Source: a virus
DNA: 64,000 bases
Direction: 5' to 3' (one strand)
Virus record (IMG/VR): IMGVR_UViG_3300024239_000016
Coordinates: 124,001 to 188,000 of that record
Every line of letters starts with the position of its first letter. Position 1 is the first letter of the stretch. Position numbers and translations under genes: made by a program. The notes under the pieces were generated by a model. That model was not told the DNA's origin and searched no databases. It saw only the letters and a list, made by a program, of their open reading frames with translations. Shown here piece after piece: positions 36,064 to 44,069 of this stretch.

Positions 36064-36083
36064 TTGTTTCTTTGAGGTGATTT

Positions 36084-36758
36084 ATGGCTATGAAATACCC
36101 GCCGGTAGATCCTAACATCAATAGCGCGGTTTATATCTGGGAATACCAGTTTTACGCTAACGTTCCGGGAATCTCTTTGGATTCTGAAGAATACATCCGC
36201 AGGGTTGGGGTCCCCATGTCTGGCATTAAGAAGCTAGATGACCAGTTGCAATTCGCCTATAGGCAAACATATTTGAATCTGGCCAAGCTAGCCGAAATCG
36301 TGGCAGATGGCTATGTGATCAGTGTTCGCAATAACGATACAAAAATCATTTACGATTACATCAAGCACCACCTGATCCGCTGCACTGGTCGATTAAGTGT
36401 CGAGTTAGTTCCAGATGAAAAGTTGGTTGAGGATTTGTTTAAACTAGATGCTCTTTCTGCGATAGTCTATCCTCACGCGTCTCCGTTCTTCGATGGTTAT
36501 GGTAGCGCTAGTCAGTTTATGCGCAGCATCAAGCAGATCTCCAACAACGCCATTGGAACTATTCTTAAGCCATTCGATCCTAAGCTTAGCTCGACTAAGA
36601 AGCCGACCAAACATGATTTGTTACTTAAGGCCGATAACGCTGATGTTGAGGATACGACGACTCCTCTGCCCGATTTGATGAAGGGTCATAACTCCGTGTC
36701 GGATGAGCTCAGAGCCATCCTTGATCGTGGATTTGACTTCATGCATCGCGGAGATTAA
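36084..36758 (+). CDS. Hypothetical virion-type protein, 224 aa
   Basis: Start after TTGAGGTGATTT. A soluble alpha/beta product (MAMKYPPVDPNINSAVYIWE...). It lies between a hairpin and the 452-aa gene, which it precedes by 3 nt. Position suggests tail assembly; no motif. Confidence 0.6.
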   Translation: MAMKYPPVDPNINSAVYIWEYQFYANVPGISLDSEEYIRRVGVPMSGIKKLDDQLQFAYRQTYLNLAKLAEIVADGYVISVRNNDTKIIYDYIKHHLIRCTGRLSVELVPDEKLVEDLFKLDALSAIVYPHASPFFDGYGSASQFMRSIKQISNNAIGTILKPFDPKLSSTKKPTKHDLLLKADNADVEDTTTPLPDLMKGHNSVSDELRAILDRGFDFMHRGD

Positions 36759-36761
36759 ATT

Positions 36762-38120
36762 ATGGATTTTGTAAAATCAGCTCTGTATCTTGAGGTACAG
36801 AATGTCGTAAGATCAGGCCGTGAGCCAACGGGTGTGCAGGTGGATGTTGAATTCCATCTTAGCAACACAGAGATCTTTAAGCCTCTGGTCTTTTTGAGCA
36901 GAGACATTGACCAGAATTTTGTTCTTAATTATGGGGATATTGTTTTTATAACAGTCCTCATGACCAAGGCGGATTACGCGTACAAGATCTATCCTAATCG
37001 GACTAATCTATACGTGACTCTCACTGATAGAGCGGTTGGTATCATAGACAGATCGCCGATTGCTAGCGCGTATGGTTTTTCAGAGAAGTACAAAGCAATT
37101 CTCCTAGATGAGAATGGAAACCCAATTGTAGAGCACGACGGAAGAAACTCTCCAGACGAAGTACAGCTGGAGGCGAGCGGGTTCGTTGAAGTGACTTTTC
37201 AGTTATTAAGCGAAGCTTTAAATCTTTTACGAATGTTTTCAGCTAGCAAAACTTATCACAACGTAAGCGGGGACAAGATCCTAAAGACGGTATTTTCGAG
37301 TATCTTTGATAAACTGCCAATAGATGATGCTGTCAGGCCTTATGGCGTCGATGTAGTTCCTATCGATAACAGAGAGGTCTATAGACAGATAGTCGTTCCG
37401 CAGCAGATAATGCTACCCAATTTGGCCGATTACTTGCAGAATAAAGCCGGCGGTCTCTACTCATCGGGTTTGGGTAATTATTATTTGCGGCGACATTGGC
37501 GCATCTTCCCTATCTTCAATACCGATCGACAGGAAGAAACCGATGAGAGTATCACTCTTGTCTTAGTTCCGGAAAAATTAATTCCAGGTATTGAGAAAAC
37601 ATATATACGCTCAGGTAAGCACACCACCATTCTCGCTACTGGTGATGTAAAATTCAGCGATGAATCCGACAAGATTCAGTTAAATTCAGGTAATGCTGTT
37701 CGTTTTGCAGATGCTAATAATTTTATCGACGGCCGTATGTCGGTAGATAATAATAAGGCCCTATATAAACGCAATCTGATAGCCAGCGAAGTGGTTACAG
37801 CTACACGTGGTGATCGTTTAAACCTAGCCCCGTTTGTAGGAATTACGGCAAATCCTTTTGCCGAGTACTCTAAAATGGCACAGCGAGATGGCGCCATTGT
37901 TGCTCTCAAATGGGAGTACTCAAATATAGCCATCCTGAAACCAGGGATGGTCGTCAAGCTCATGTATCTGGATGGAGATAACATTCGTACCCTGAATGGA
38001 TGTCTGATAGGTGCTCAGCATAACACCTATACCAAAGATAAAGGCGCAACCAACACATCGCGCTTTCACACAAACTCGGCATTAGCGGTTTTTGTTAACC
38101 GGCGTAAAGCGTATCTATAA
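36762..38120 (+). CDS. Tail or baseplate hub-type protein, 452 aa
   Basis: Starts 3 nt after the previous stop. The layout has an N-terminal beta domain (VEFHLSNTEIFKPLVFLSRD) and later an OB-like or hub-like region near the C-terminus (GMVVKLMYLDGDNIRTLNGC). This resembles phage hub proteins of the gp27/gpD type in general character only. The end is beta-rich with no membrane segment. Confidence 0.45.
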   Translation: MDFVKSALYLEVQNVVRSGREPTGVQVDVEFHLSNTEIFKPLVFLSRDIDQNFVLNYGDIVFITVLMTKADYAYKIYPNRTNLYVTLTDRAVGIIDRSPIASAYGFSEKYKAILLDENGNPIVEHDGRNSPDEVQLEASGFVEVTFQLLSEALNLLRMFSASKTYHNVSGDKILKTVFSSIFDKLPIDDAVRPYGVDVVPIDNREVYRQIVVPQQIMLPNLADYLQNKAGGLYSSGLGNYYLRRHWRIFPIFNTDRQEETDESITLVLVPEKLIPGIEKTYIRSGKHTTILATGDVKFSDESDKIQLNSGNAVRFADANNFIDGRMSVDNNKALYKRNLIASEVVTATRGDRLNLAPFVGITANPFAEYSKMAQRDGAIVALKWEYSNIAILKPGMVVKLMYLDGDNIRTLNGCLIGAQHNTYTKDKGATNTSRFHTNSALAVFVNRRKAYL

Positions 38121-38182
38121 TCGTGTGTTAAAGAAGATTATAGATATATATTTCTTTTGTGGTGTCAATTGAAGGAGAAATC

Positions 38183-38284
38183 ATGATCACACTAAAGAAT
38201 TTAAAAGAGTCCCTCAATCTCTGGATTCAAGTAGCCGTCGTTTACTTACTCCATGGGGCTGTAACGCAGTATCTCGGTAACTGA
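38183..38284 (+). CDS. Small hydrophobic peptide, 33 aa
   Basis: ATG preceded by GAAGGAGAAATC, a strong ribosome site. The product starts MITLKNLKESLNLWIQVAVV and ends YLLHGAVTQYLGN. The middle (LWIQVAVVYLLHGAV) is hydrophobic and could insert in a membrane. Its own AT-rich leader (TTATAGATATATATTTC) and a following perfect palindrome make a complete small transcription unit, so I believe it is a real gene. Confidence 0.55.
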   Translation: MITLKNLKESLNLWIQVAVVYLLHGAVTQYLGN

Positions 38285-38290
38285 GGATAT

Positions 38291-38312
38291 CTCCTGGCCG
38301 ATCGGCCAGGAG
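38291..38312 (+). terminator. Perfect palindromic hairpin
   Basis: 22-nt perfect palindrome CTCCTGGCCGA / TCGGCCAGGAG, followed by ATTAAATTATG. The next start codon is only 8 nt away, so it could also influence translation of that gene. Confidence 0.65.
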
Positions 38313-38320
38313 ATTAAATT

Positions 38321-38728
38321 ATGATCAAACCGCGACTACCAGATCACATAGCGTTAGATATACATTACGCTAAAGCTCAAGTCGATCACATGGCCGATCG
38401 ATACGATTATGCAATTCTTGAAGACGATATGTTGTTTATCTTCAAGCGCTTTATTTATCTCCCTAAAGAGAATGCGGTAACTGACGTCCTTACTTTTTTA
38501 GGGAGTCTGACATACCTCGAAGAAATCGATGTAAGTAAAACAATAAATGAAGCTTGTCAGTTAGTTAAAGACGAGCTGACCAAAGTGCCTTCGCCTATTT
38601 ACCAATATCGCCTAGATGCGATTTCTGATGACTGGGCTTTATTCACAAGAGATGATTTGGAGGAATTACAAGATGACAGCTTCGGATATCCCTCCGAGTT
38701 CTTTCATGGATGGAAGCCAAGAATTTAG
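38321..38728 (+). CDS. Hypothetical protein, 135 aa
   Basis: The ATG directly follows the palindrome, with no good Shine-Dalgarno except CAGGAG inside the hairpin stem. Translation may therefore be controlled by the stem. An acidic soluble product (MIKPRLPDHIALDIHYAKAQ...). Overlaps the next gene by 56 nt. Function unknown. Confidence 0.65.
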   Translation: MIKPRLPDHIALDIHYAKAQVDHMADRYDYAILEDDMLFIFKRFIYLPKENAVTDVLTFLGSLTYLEEIDVSKTINEACQLVKDELTKVPSPIYQYRLDAISDDWALFTRDDLEELQDDSFGYPSEFFHGWKPRI

Positions 38729-39323
38729 CGTAATTGGCGGCGGTATGAAAAGATTTGTTGATCCAAGTAAAGGATTCAGCAGCAATGAAGATATTGCCGA
38801 GATCATCGTCGGTAATCCACTGTTTCACAAAACTGAGACTATTACTTTGGTCTTGAATCTCAGTAATGCAAAGTGGGTAAGTGTTTTTTCGATCGCTGGC
38901 GCAATTATGCGAACTCAGAAAGGCTTTAATCCCCTTAACATCGATGACAAACATCTGATTCAAGCTGGGCCCAGAGAGCGCGTAATCGTGCCAACCAAGC
39001 TGAGACTTAGGCAAGATTTATTCCAGACATCTCTCGGTGATCTGCGCGCGACCGATATAGTTTCCGCCCTTGATTGGACGCTGAGGAGCGTGCTATGCAA
39101 TCATAACCTCTTAACGGAAAACATAATTGTTTCGGCAATCATCCTCCTGCCGAAACAGTATCCCATGCTAAGGCCATACGACAAATCTGAGTTCCGTTTT
39201 CATAAGGCGATGAATGAAAAATTGGTGGTTCGTTTTATGGAAGGACTAAGGGGTACGGGTCTCCCTAAAAACACTTTGCAGGTAGTGTCCGAATTTGCCG
39301 TAGGAGAAACCTATGACAGTTGA
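38673..39323 (+). CDS. Hypothetical protein, 216 aa
   Basis: The start is ATG 38673 with GGAGG 9 nt upstream, inside the previous gene; a longer frame to 38616 lacks a site. An alpha/beta product (MTASDIPPSSFMDGSQEFSV...). It overlaps the next gene by 11 nt. It has weak similarity in layout to the next protein (strand-rich core, then NPL/IPIDG-like turn); a common origin is possible but not shown. Confidence 0.6.
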   Translation: MTASDIPPSSFMDGSQEFSVIGGGMKRFVDPSKGFSSNEDIAEIIVGNPLFHKTETITLVLNLSNAKWVSVFSIAGAIMRTQKGFNPLNIDDKHLIQAGPRERVIVPTKLRLRQDLFQTSLGDLRATDIVSALDWTLRSVLCNHNLLTENIIVSAIILLPKQYPMLRPYDKSEFRFHKAMNEKLVVRFMEGLRGTGLPKNTLQVVSEFAVGETYDS

Positions 39324-39864
39324 GATGAAAAAAGTCCTCACATCTGAGATCTATGAAGCGGCTAATAAAAACGATTCTGGATTTCTTATCGTTATCAGGC
39401 TGTGCGTGGAAGAAATGCCGCTTACAAGAATAGATGCAGAGGAGATACTGAGAAACCTGAACAGTGGTGTTGGTCTAATACCAATCGATGGTCTCGACTA
39501 TCGGAGTAATTTGACAAATCAGGAAGATATCCTCTTTGAAGATATCATCAGTGCTTCTGGTTGGTCGATAAGTGATCACGATCAGGAAAGCGATCTCGTA
39601 AATAAGGAAATTGATTTTACGGTCGGGATAACTTTCAGGGCCCTTACCGATAATCTCTCTAATTTCATCTTCTTCAATAACGGTTTACATGAAGATGATG
39701 AATGTCCTAATTTGTGTGTAGTGATTCTGGTCGATGATCGCAGAAATACCGATCTAATTATGACTCGTGCAATTGAGCACGCTAAGCGATGGCACGCTAC
39801 CAAGTTCGGTAAGGTACCTGCTATTTTTATCTGCAAGAGAGATTCGTTCTCTCATTTTCATTAA
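39313..39864 (+). CDS. Hypothetical protein, 183 aa
   Basis: ATG behind TAGGAGAAACCT, translationally coupled to the preceding gene. An alpha/beta product (MTVEMKKVLTSEIYEAANKN...). No recognised motif. Position in a chain of overlapping small genes suggests an accessory function. Confidence 0.65.
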   Translation: MTVEMKKVLTSEIYEAANKNDSGFLIVIRLCVEEMPLTRIDAEEILRNLNSGVGLIPIDGLDYRSNLTNQEDILFEDIISASGWSISDHDQESDLVNKEIDFTVGITFRALTDNLSNFIFFNNGLHEDDECPNLCVVILVDDRRNTDLIMTRAIEHAKRWHATKFGKVPAIFICKRDSFSHFH

Positions 39865-39882
39865 AGTACTGAAGGAGAAAAC

Positions 39883-40410
39883 ATGTACCAGAAAGATAAT
39901 GAAGGTTTCATCAAAGGGCCAGATGGAATTAAACGATATGTGCCGGCTGGACTATCGTTACATGCCAGTGGTTGCGGTTGGTATGCGACCACCTATACAG
40001 AGTTTGGTGATCGGATTTGTGTGTATTTTGGTGTGCGTCGCGATGGTAGTTTGCAGAAGGCTTATGAGAACGCGATGCAATATCTGAAAGATAACAGCGA
40101 AGCAATCGATTCGTTCTCCTATAGTGGCCTCAATCGTCTTGGTCGTCGTATCGCTGAATTGGAGCAAATGTCGATTAAATACGCAGACCGTGATCATATG
40201 CCAATGGGAATCAGCTATCGCAAAGCATCTTCGAGTAGTCTCTCCATCACTGTATCGCTAGTCGATAGTCACAAAACTGTGACTGTGCCAATTGGCGATA
40301 GCTGTGTATGGGAAGCTACGGTAGCCGAGCTGCGAGTTATGCGACTTGATAAGTTGCAGCGATTAGCTGAACAGCGTCATCAATACGCCACAGAGCTCCT
40401 CAGTATCTGA
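39883..40410 (+). CDS. Hypothetical protein, 175 aa
   Basis: Start after GAAGGAGAAAAC. A soluble product (MYQKDNEGFIKGPDGIKRYV...), with C-terminal helical region (LDKLQRLAEQRHQYATELLS). An isolated cistron ended by a U-tract terminator. No known domain. Confidence 0.7.
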   Translation: MYQKDNEGFIKGPDGIKRYVPAGLSLHASGCGWYATTYTEFGDRICVYFGVRRDGSLQKAYENAMQYLKDNSEAIDSFSYSGLNRLGRRIAELEQMSIKYADRDHMPMGISYRKASSSSLSITVSLVDSHKTVTVPIGDSCVWEATVAELRVMRLDKLQRLAEQRHQYATELLSI

Positions 40411-40422
40411 GCTCTACAGTAC

Positions 40423-40460
40423 AAAAGAACCCGCCTCTAATCGGGTTCTTTTTTTTTTCA
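40423..40460 (+). terminator. Rho-independent terminator
   Basis: 11-bp stem AAAAGAACCCG / CGGGTTCTTTT with 8-nt loop and a T-run. Confidence 0.85.
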
Positions 40461-40475
40461 CTTAAGGGAGGTTTC

Positions 40476-40874
40476 ATGAATACAGTTCTTTACCGCAAGC
40501 GCGCTCCTATGGACGGCTTCAATACTCGCTTCAATGCTGGACTGAGGCTGGCATCGTTGCTTCGGGCATCTATCGATTTGGATCCAAAGAAAGTCAAACC
40601 AAGTTATAAGCGCAAGCTTTTCTTAGACGCTTATATCGGGATGTGTTTCCACCATCACCGCTGGGATAGTGGAAAGTCCTACAAAATCGACATTACTCTT
40701 TTTGCCGAGAAGGTATGGACTGTGACGTGCAATGGCAACATGTGCGAAATTGTACTGACTACAGCCGATGGCCAGGTCATTCAACAATTCGATCATCCAT
40801 CGCTTGTTACTGAAGTGTTTGATGGTATTTTCAAGGAATATGTCGCTAATGCCTTTGATTTGGTTGAGGTATAA
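40476..40874 (+). CDS. Hypothetical protein, 132 aa
   Basis: Start after TTAAGGGAGGTTTC. A basic N-terminus and compact alpha/beta body (MNTVLYRKRAPMDGFNTRFN...). The last gene of the long rightward block 26.3-40.9 kb. No known motif. Confidence 0.7.
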   Translation: MNTVLYRKRAPMDGFNTRFNAGLRLASLLRASIDLDPKKVKPSYKRKLFLDAYIGMCFHHHRWDSGKSYKIDITLFAEKVWTVTCNGNMCEIVLTTADGQVIQQFDHPSLVTEVFDGIFKEYVANAFDLVEV

Positions 40875-40892
40875 AAAAAACATCAGCATAAA

Positions 40893-40920
40893 TCCACTCT
40901 CCCCTCACGGGGAGAGTGGA
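40893..40920. terminator. Bidirectional hairpin at a convergent junction
   Basis: 12-bp perfect stem TCCACTCTCCCC / GGGGAGAGTGGA, loop TCAC, between genes ending at 40874 (+) and 40965 (-). Confidence 0.75.
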
Positions 40921-40964
40921 GATAGCTAGACGTTATTCCTAACTACTAGCCGAAGCAGGCCAGA

Positions 40965-41471
40965 TCAGGTCTGTTCTTCTTCGATGCCGTCACGGGCATT
41001 GGTGTAGATGGTGACCAGGTCCATCTCGGTAGCGTCGCCGATACCGATGGTCGTCCACACGTTTTGCTTCTGCTCGTCGGTCAGGACCTGAACTGCGTCG
41101 AAACGAACGCGATTGTCCAGGGCCAGGAGCATGGCCGAGCCGGCGGTCTGGTCAGCGGCGATGTAGTCAGCGATTTCCTTCAGCGTGTCGAAGGCAGTCG
41201 GTGCATTGTCGACCAGGCCGCTGATGGCGGCGGCGACCAGTTGTTCGATCTTGGTGGAGCTGTAGGTCGAGGTACCGGCAGCGGCAGCGTCGTTGATGAT
41301 GTTGGCAGCGAACTGTTGAGCCGAGGCACGGACTTCGTTCAGGGCCAGAACCAGGTTCGACTTTTCGGTCGTGGTCAGCTGAGCCGGATCGCCGAGCTTG
41401 GTCTTCAGGTCACCGACGTCGGCGCCGACGAGAGCGGCAAAGGCGTTCAGGATTTGGGCAAGTGTTTGCAT
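40965..41471 (-). CDS. Short fibre-type protein sharing a module with 59890-60951
   Basis: 168 aa from ATG 41471 (AAGGAATGCCCAA). It shares TYSSTKIEQLVAAAISGL, then APTAFDTLKEIADYIAADQT and NRVRFD, with the N-terminal 160 residues of the 353-aa protein near 60 kb (YSSNKI, APEAFDTLKEMSDYIAADQT, NRLRFD). This phrase is common at the N-terminus of phage tail fibre and collar proteins. Here it ends with a short acidic tail instead of a receptor domain. Codon use is GC-rich and host-optimised, so it is abundant. A virion surface or fibre role is likely. Confidence 0.6.
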   Translation of the reverse strand: MQTLAQILNAFAALVGADVGDLKTKLGDPAQLTTTEKSNLVLALNEVRASAQQFAANIINDAAAAGTSTYSSTKIEQLVAAAISGLVDNAPTAFDTLKEIADYIAADQTAGSAMLLALDNRVRFDAVQVLTDEQKQNVWTTIGIGDATEMDLVTIYTNARDGIEEEQT

Positions 41472-41593
41472 TTGGGCATTCCTTGAGAGGTGGTTTGAAA
41501 ATCGCCACATGGCGACTAACTAGAAAACGAACAAGCGAAGAAGCTATATTCGCCATACTATTCAAACGCACCTCTCTGTACATAGATTAAATT

Positions 41594-43147
41594 TTAACCT
41601 AAAACAAAATCAAGCATATCTTCAGTAGCTCCTTCTTTCTCAGAGCTCTTTAGATTTGGCTTACCGGGCGCAGAGTGTGATTTATCTTCAGCGTTGATAT
41701 CGTCGAGGATAACCCCCTTTTTCAGGAATGGAAGAGCTGTGTAAAGATCCCTAGGATCGGTCTGGCCATTCAAACGATGCTTACCACGCTGCACTGTTAA
41801 ATACGAAACACCGTTGATTGTTTCGATATGAACAAATAGCTCGATATCTACTTCTTGGTCTACTGTTTTACATCCATCGTAATAACCTTTGCCAGGCAGT
41901 CCTTTAACGAAGTTATCTCGGCCGTCACGGATTAGCTGTTTGGCTTCGGTGGAAAGTTGGTGTGGGGTGATCATTACAATCCCTCGGGGATTGGTGAAAT
42001 TACGAACTACTCTATACAGGGCTCTGATTTCCGAACCAGTAGGTCCGTTCTGTTTGAGCGAATCAGCCGGTAGCTGCTGTAGATAATCAAGCATAAGGAG
42101 CTTGATCTCATAACCTTGAGCCTCAAGCTTAAGGAGAAGGCCAATTAGATCTCGATGAGTCCATCTGGAGGGATCCACGCGATACATCTTGACCTGGAAG
42201 CCACCACGTTGCATCTTCTCCTGTACATATCTTGCCTTTTCTTGAGCAGAGACACCGGAGTAATCCTCAACGATGCCAGACTCATTCTGACGATATGACT
42301 TGTACAGAAAATCAAAGTTCATTGCTAGGCTATCTTCGAATGAGATGCGCACTAGCAATGGTTTCTTTGTTTTATCCCTTAGGAACGGAACGTTGTAATC
42401 AGCTATCTGACGAAAGAGCGTCAGGCTAAATCCTGTTTTATATTGGTGAGGTAGAGCTCCGACGACTACGTTATCGCCTGGTCTGAAGTAGCCGCGTACC
42501 ATTCGGTTAATGGCCTGGTATCCTACTTTTAAACCGGCCTCGCCAAGTTCTGTTGTTGCTACTTCTTCGAACACAGTGGTGATGGAATCTTGATCGCCGA
42601 TGTCGATCGATCCGACGATAGCTGGATCTTGCTCATCCTCACCAACGGTGATAAACGGCTCAAGCTCATCCGCGATTTCGCGGGCCCATGCTCGGAAGTC
42701 AGTAATTTCAGATCGCGAAAAGCTCAACTGAGCTGCGGCTTTGCGTAAACGTTCTTGTAATTTACGCTCAGCTTGATAGTCTTTCAGATACTTGGCTGTG
42801 CGAATACATGCAACAAGAACTTCGTTATCGAGTAGCTCAAATCCGATTGAACTCAGGAAGACATCAAAAAGAGATTTGTCCTGATTACAATCCAGTTTTA
42901 ACCGCTGCAATAATTCGTCTTTTGTGTAAATAGTTGGCGCTGATTTATCGGCCATCATTGTAGCTGTTCGCTTCAGCGATACAATGGCTGATGTTTTATC
43001 GTTTGTTCCGACTGCTAACTCTGGTAGCTTAATCGACTTTATTAAATCGCGAGCTAGATCCCGATAGTTGGTAGTTACCGTTGCATCCAGTTTAGATGAA
43101 TGAAACAATAGGGTAATGATGTTTACTAATAGATAGCGTTCATCCAT
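41594..43147 (-). CDS. DnaB-like replicative helicase
   Basis: 517 aa. Residues about 205-450 form a RecA-like ATPase of the DnaB family. Motif H1 is GALPHQYKTGFS (230-241), a P-loop in which the usual Gly before Lys is Tyr. H2/Walker B is IKLLMLDYLQQLP, and H3/H4 is GIVMITPHQLSTEAKQLIRD. The N-terminal 200 residues are helical, as in the primase-interacting domain. The C-terminus is acidic and disordered. It would unwind DNA at the phage fork. It sits alone with the fibre-type gene on the minus strand. Confidence 0.75.
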   Translation of the reverse strand: MDERYLLVNIITLLFHSSKLDATVTTNYRDLARDLIKSIKLPELAVGTNDKTSAIVSLKRTATMMADKSAPTIYTKDELLQRLKLDCNQDKSLFDVFLSSIGFELLDNEVLVACIRTAKYLKDYQAERKLQERLRKAAAQLSFSRSEITDFRAWAREIADELEPFITVGEDEQDPAIVGSIDIGDQDSITTVFEEVATTELGEAGLKVGYQAINRMVRGYFRPGDNVVVGALPHQYKTGFSLTLFRQIADYNVPFLRDKTKKPLLVRISFEDSLAMNFDFLYKSYRQNESGIVEDYSGVSAQEKARYVQEKMQRGGFQVKMYRVDPSRWTHRDLIGLLLKLEAQGYEIKLLMLDYLQQLPADSLKQNGPTGSEIRALYRVVRNFTNPRGIVMITPHQLSTEAKQLIRDGRDNFVKGLPGKGYYDGCKTVDQEVDIELFVHIETINGVSYLTVQRGKHRLNGQTDPRDLYTALPFLKKGVILDDINAEDKSHSAPGKPNLKSSEKEGATEDMLDFVLG

Positions 43148-43287
43148 TTGGTTTAGTTCCTCTGGATAACTTAATTAACTCTGGTCAAGTGATTGTCCGC
43201 ATGTAATTAAAAATAGCAGATGAGTGAATTTATGTTAAATTATAATGACCATTACTAATTAGTAAACAATTTTCTATGGGGGACTCC
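43148..43287. promoter_or_regulatory. Divergent AT-rich promoter region
   Basis: About 140 bp between divergent start codons, very AT-rich (ATGTTAAATTATAATG, CTAATTAGTAAAC). No hairpin. Presumed promoters for the helicase (-) and for the capsid operon (+). Confidence 0.35.
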
Positions 43288-44037
43288 ATGAGTTCAAATC
43301 CTGAACAACTGAAAGTGATTTTGCTGCCGCTTTCTATTCGCAAAACTCTTTTTCGTCATCGCCTGATTCTCGAAGATATTCTCTCTTTGGAAAAAATCAA
43401 GGACGTTCTCCCTCTGAGCGCTGTTGTTGACTTGGGGCTGGCACAAAATAGCATCTATCAGATGGTGCCGTTCAATTGCCCAACCGCTCGACTGCTAGGA
43501 ACGACGCCGGTGGATCCATTACCGGTCGGCTATCATGTGTCTCCCGAAGCGCCATCCTGCGCCAAAGATGACGTTAATTGCGGCGGTGATATGGCTATGC
43601 CAATCTACGGTAGTGTCTTTCAGCTCTATTCGTTGTTCAGCCATTATGCCGAAACGAGGCTAGCAGCTGCTCGTGAGTTCTTCCAACAGAAGGTAACTCC
43701 TGCTAGCAATCGGATTCAATCTGACCAGGAATCCATGAAGATGTTCTATCGTCGTATATTCCGAAAGGGCAGCGATGAATCTTATGGGTCAGTTACGTGT
43801 GCCTCTTTTGGGGACTCACTACCTGAATCGCAAGCTTTTGAAATAAACTTTGTTCGTGAGAACTTTGCAATCATTACCTATGACGAAATGAAATTCCCTG
43901 ATGAAGAGAATTTCCGTCGGCTGGTAGCTTCGTTGCTAGAGGCAAAACATCGTTATAGCAACTTTGAAATCATGGCTAAGGAGATGGGTGATCTACTCTC
44001 ATTCCACCTGCGCTGCCTCCATCAGAAACCTATCTGA
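43288..44037 (+). CDS. Hypothetical protein upstream of capsid gene, 249 aa
   Basis: The start is ATG 43288 behind GGGGGA; ATG 43276 has no ribosome site. A soluble product with several Cys (NCPTARLL, PSCAKDDVNCGG, VTCASFGD) and basic helical patches. It lies 32 nt before the capsid gene, so a role in head assembly is possible. No recognised family. Confidence 0.65.
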   Translation: MSSNPEQLKVILLPLSIRKTLFRHRLILEDILSLEKIKDVLPLSAVVDLGLAQNSIYQMVPFNCPTARLLGTTPVDPLPVGYHVSPEAPSCAKDDVNCGGDMAMPIYGSVFQLYSLFSHYAETRLAAAREFFQQKVTPASNRIQSDQESMKMFYRRIFRKGSDESYGSVTCASFGDSLPESQAFEINFVRENFAIITYDEMKFPDEENFRRLVASLLEAKHRYSNFEIMAKEMGDLLSFHLRCLHQKPI

Positions 44038-44069
44038 AACTCCACTCAACTCCTTTCAAGGAAACAAAC

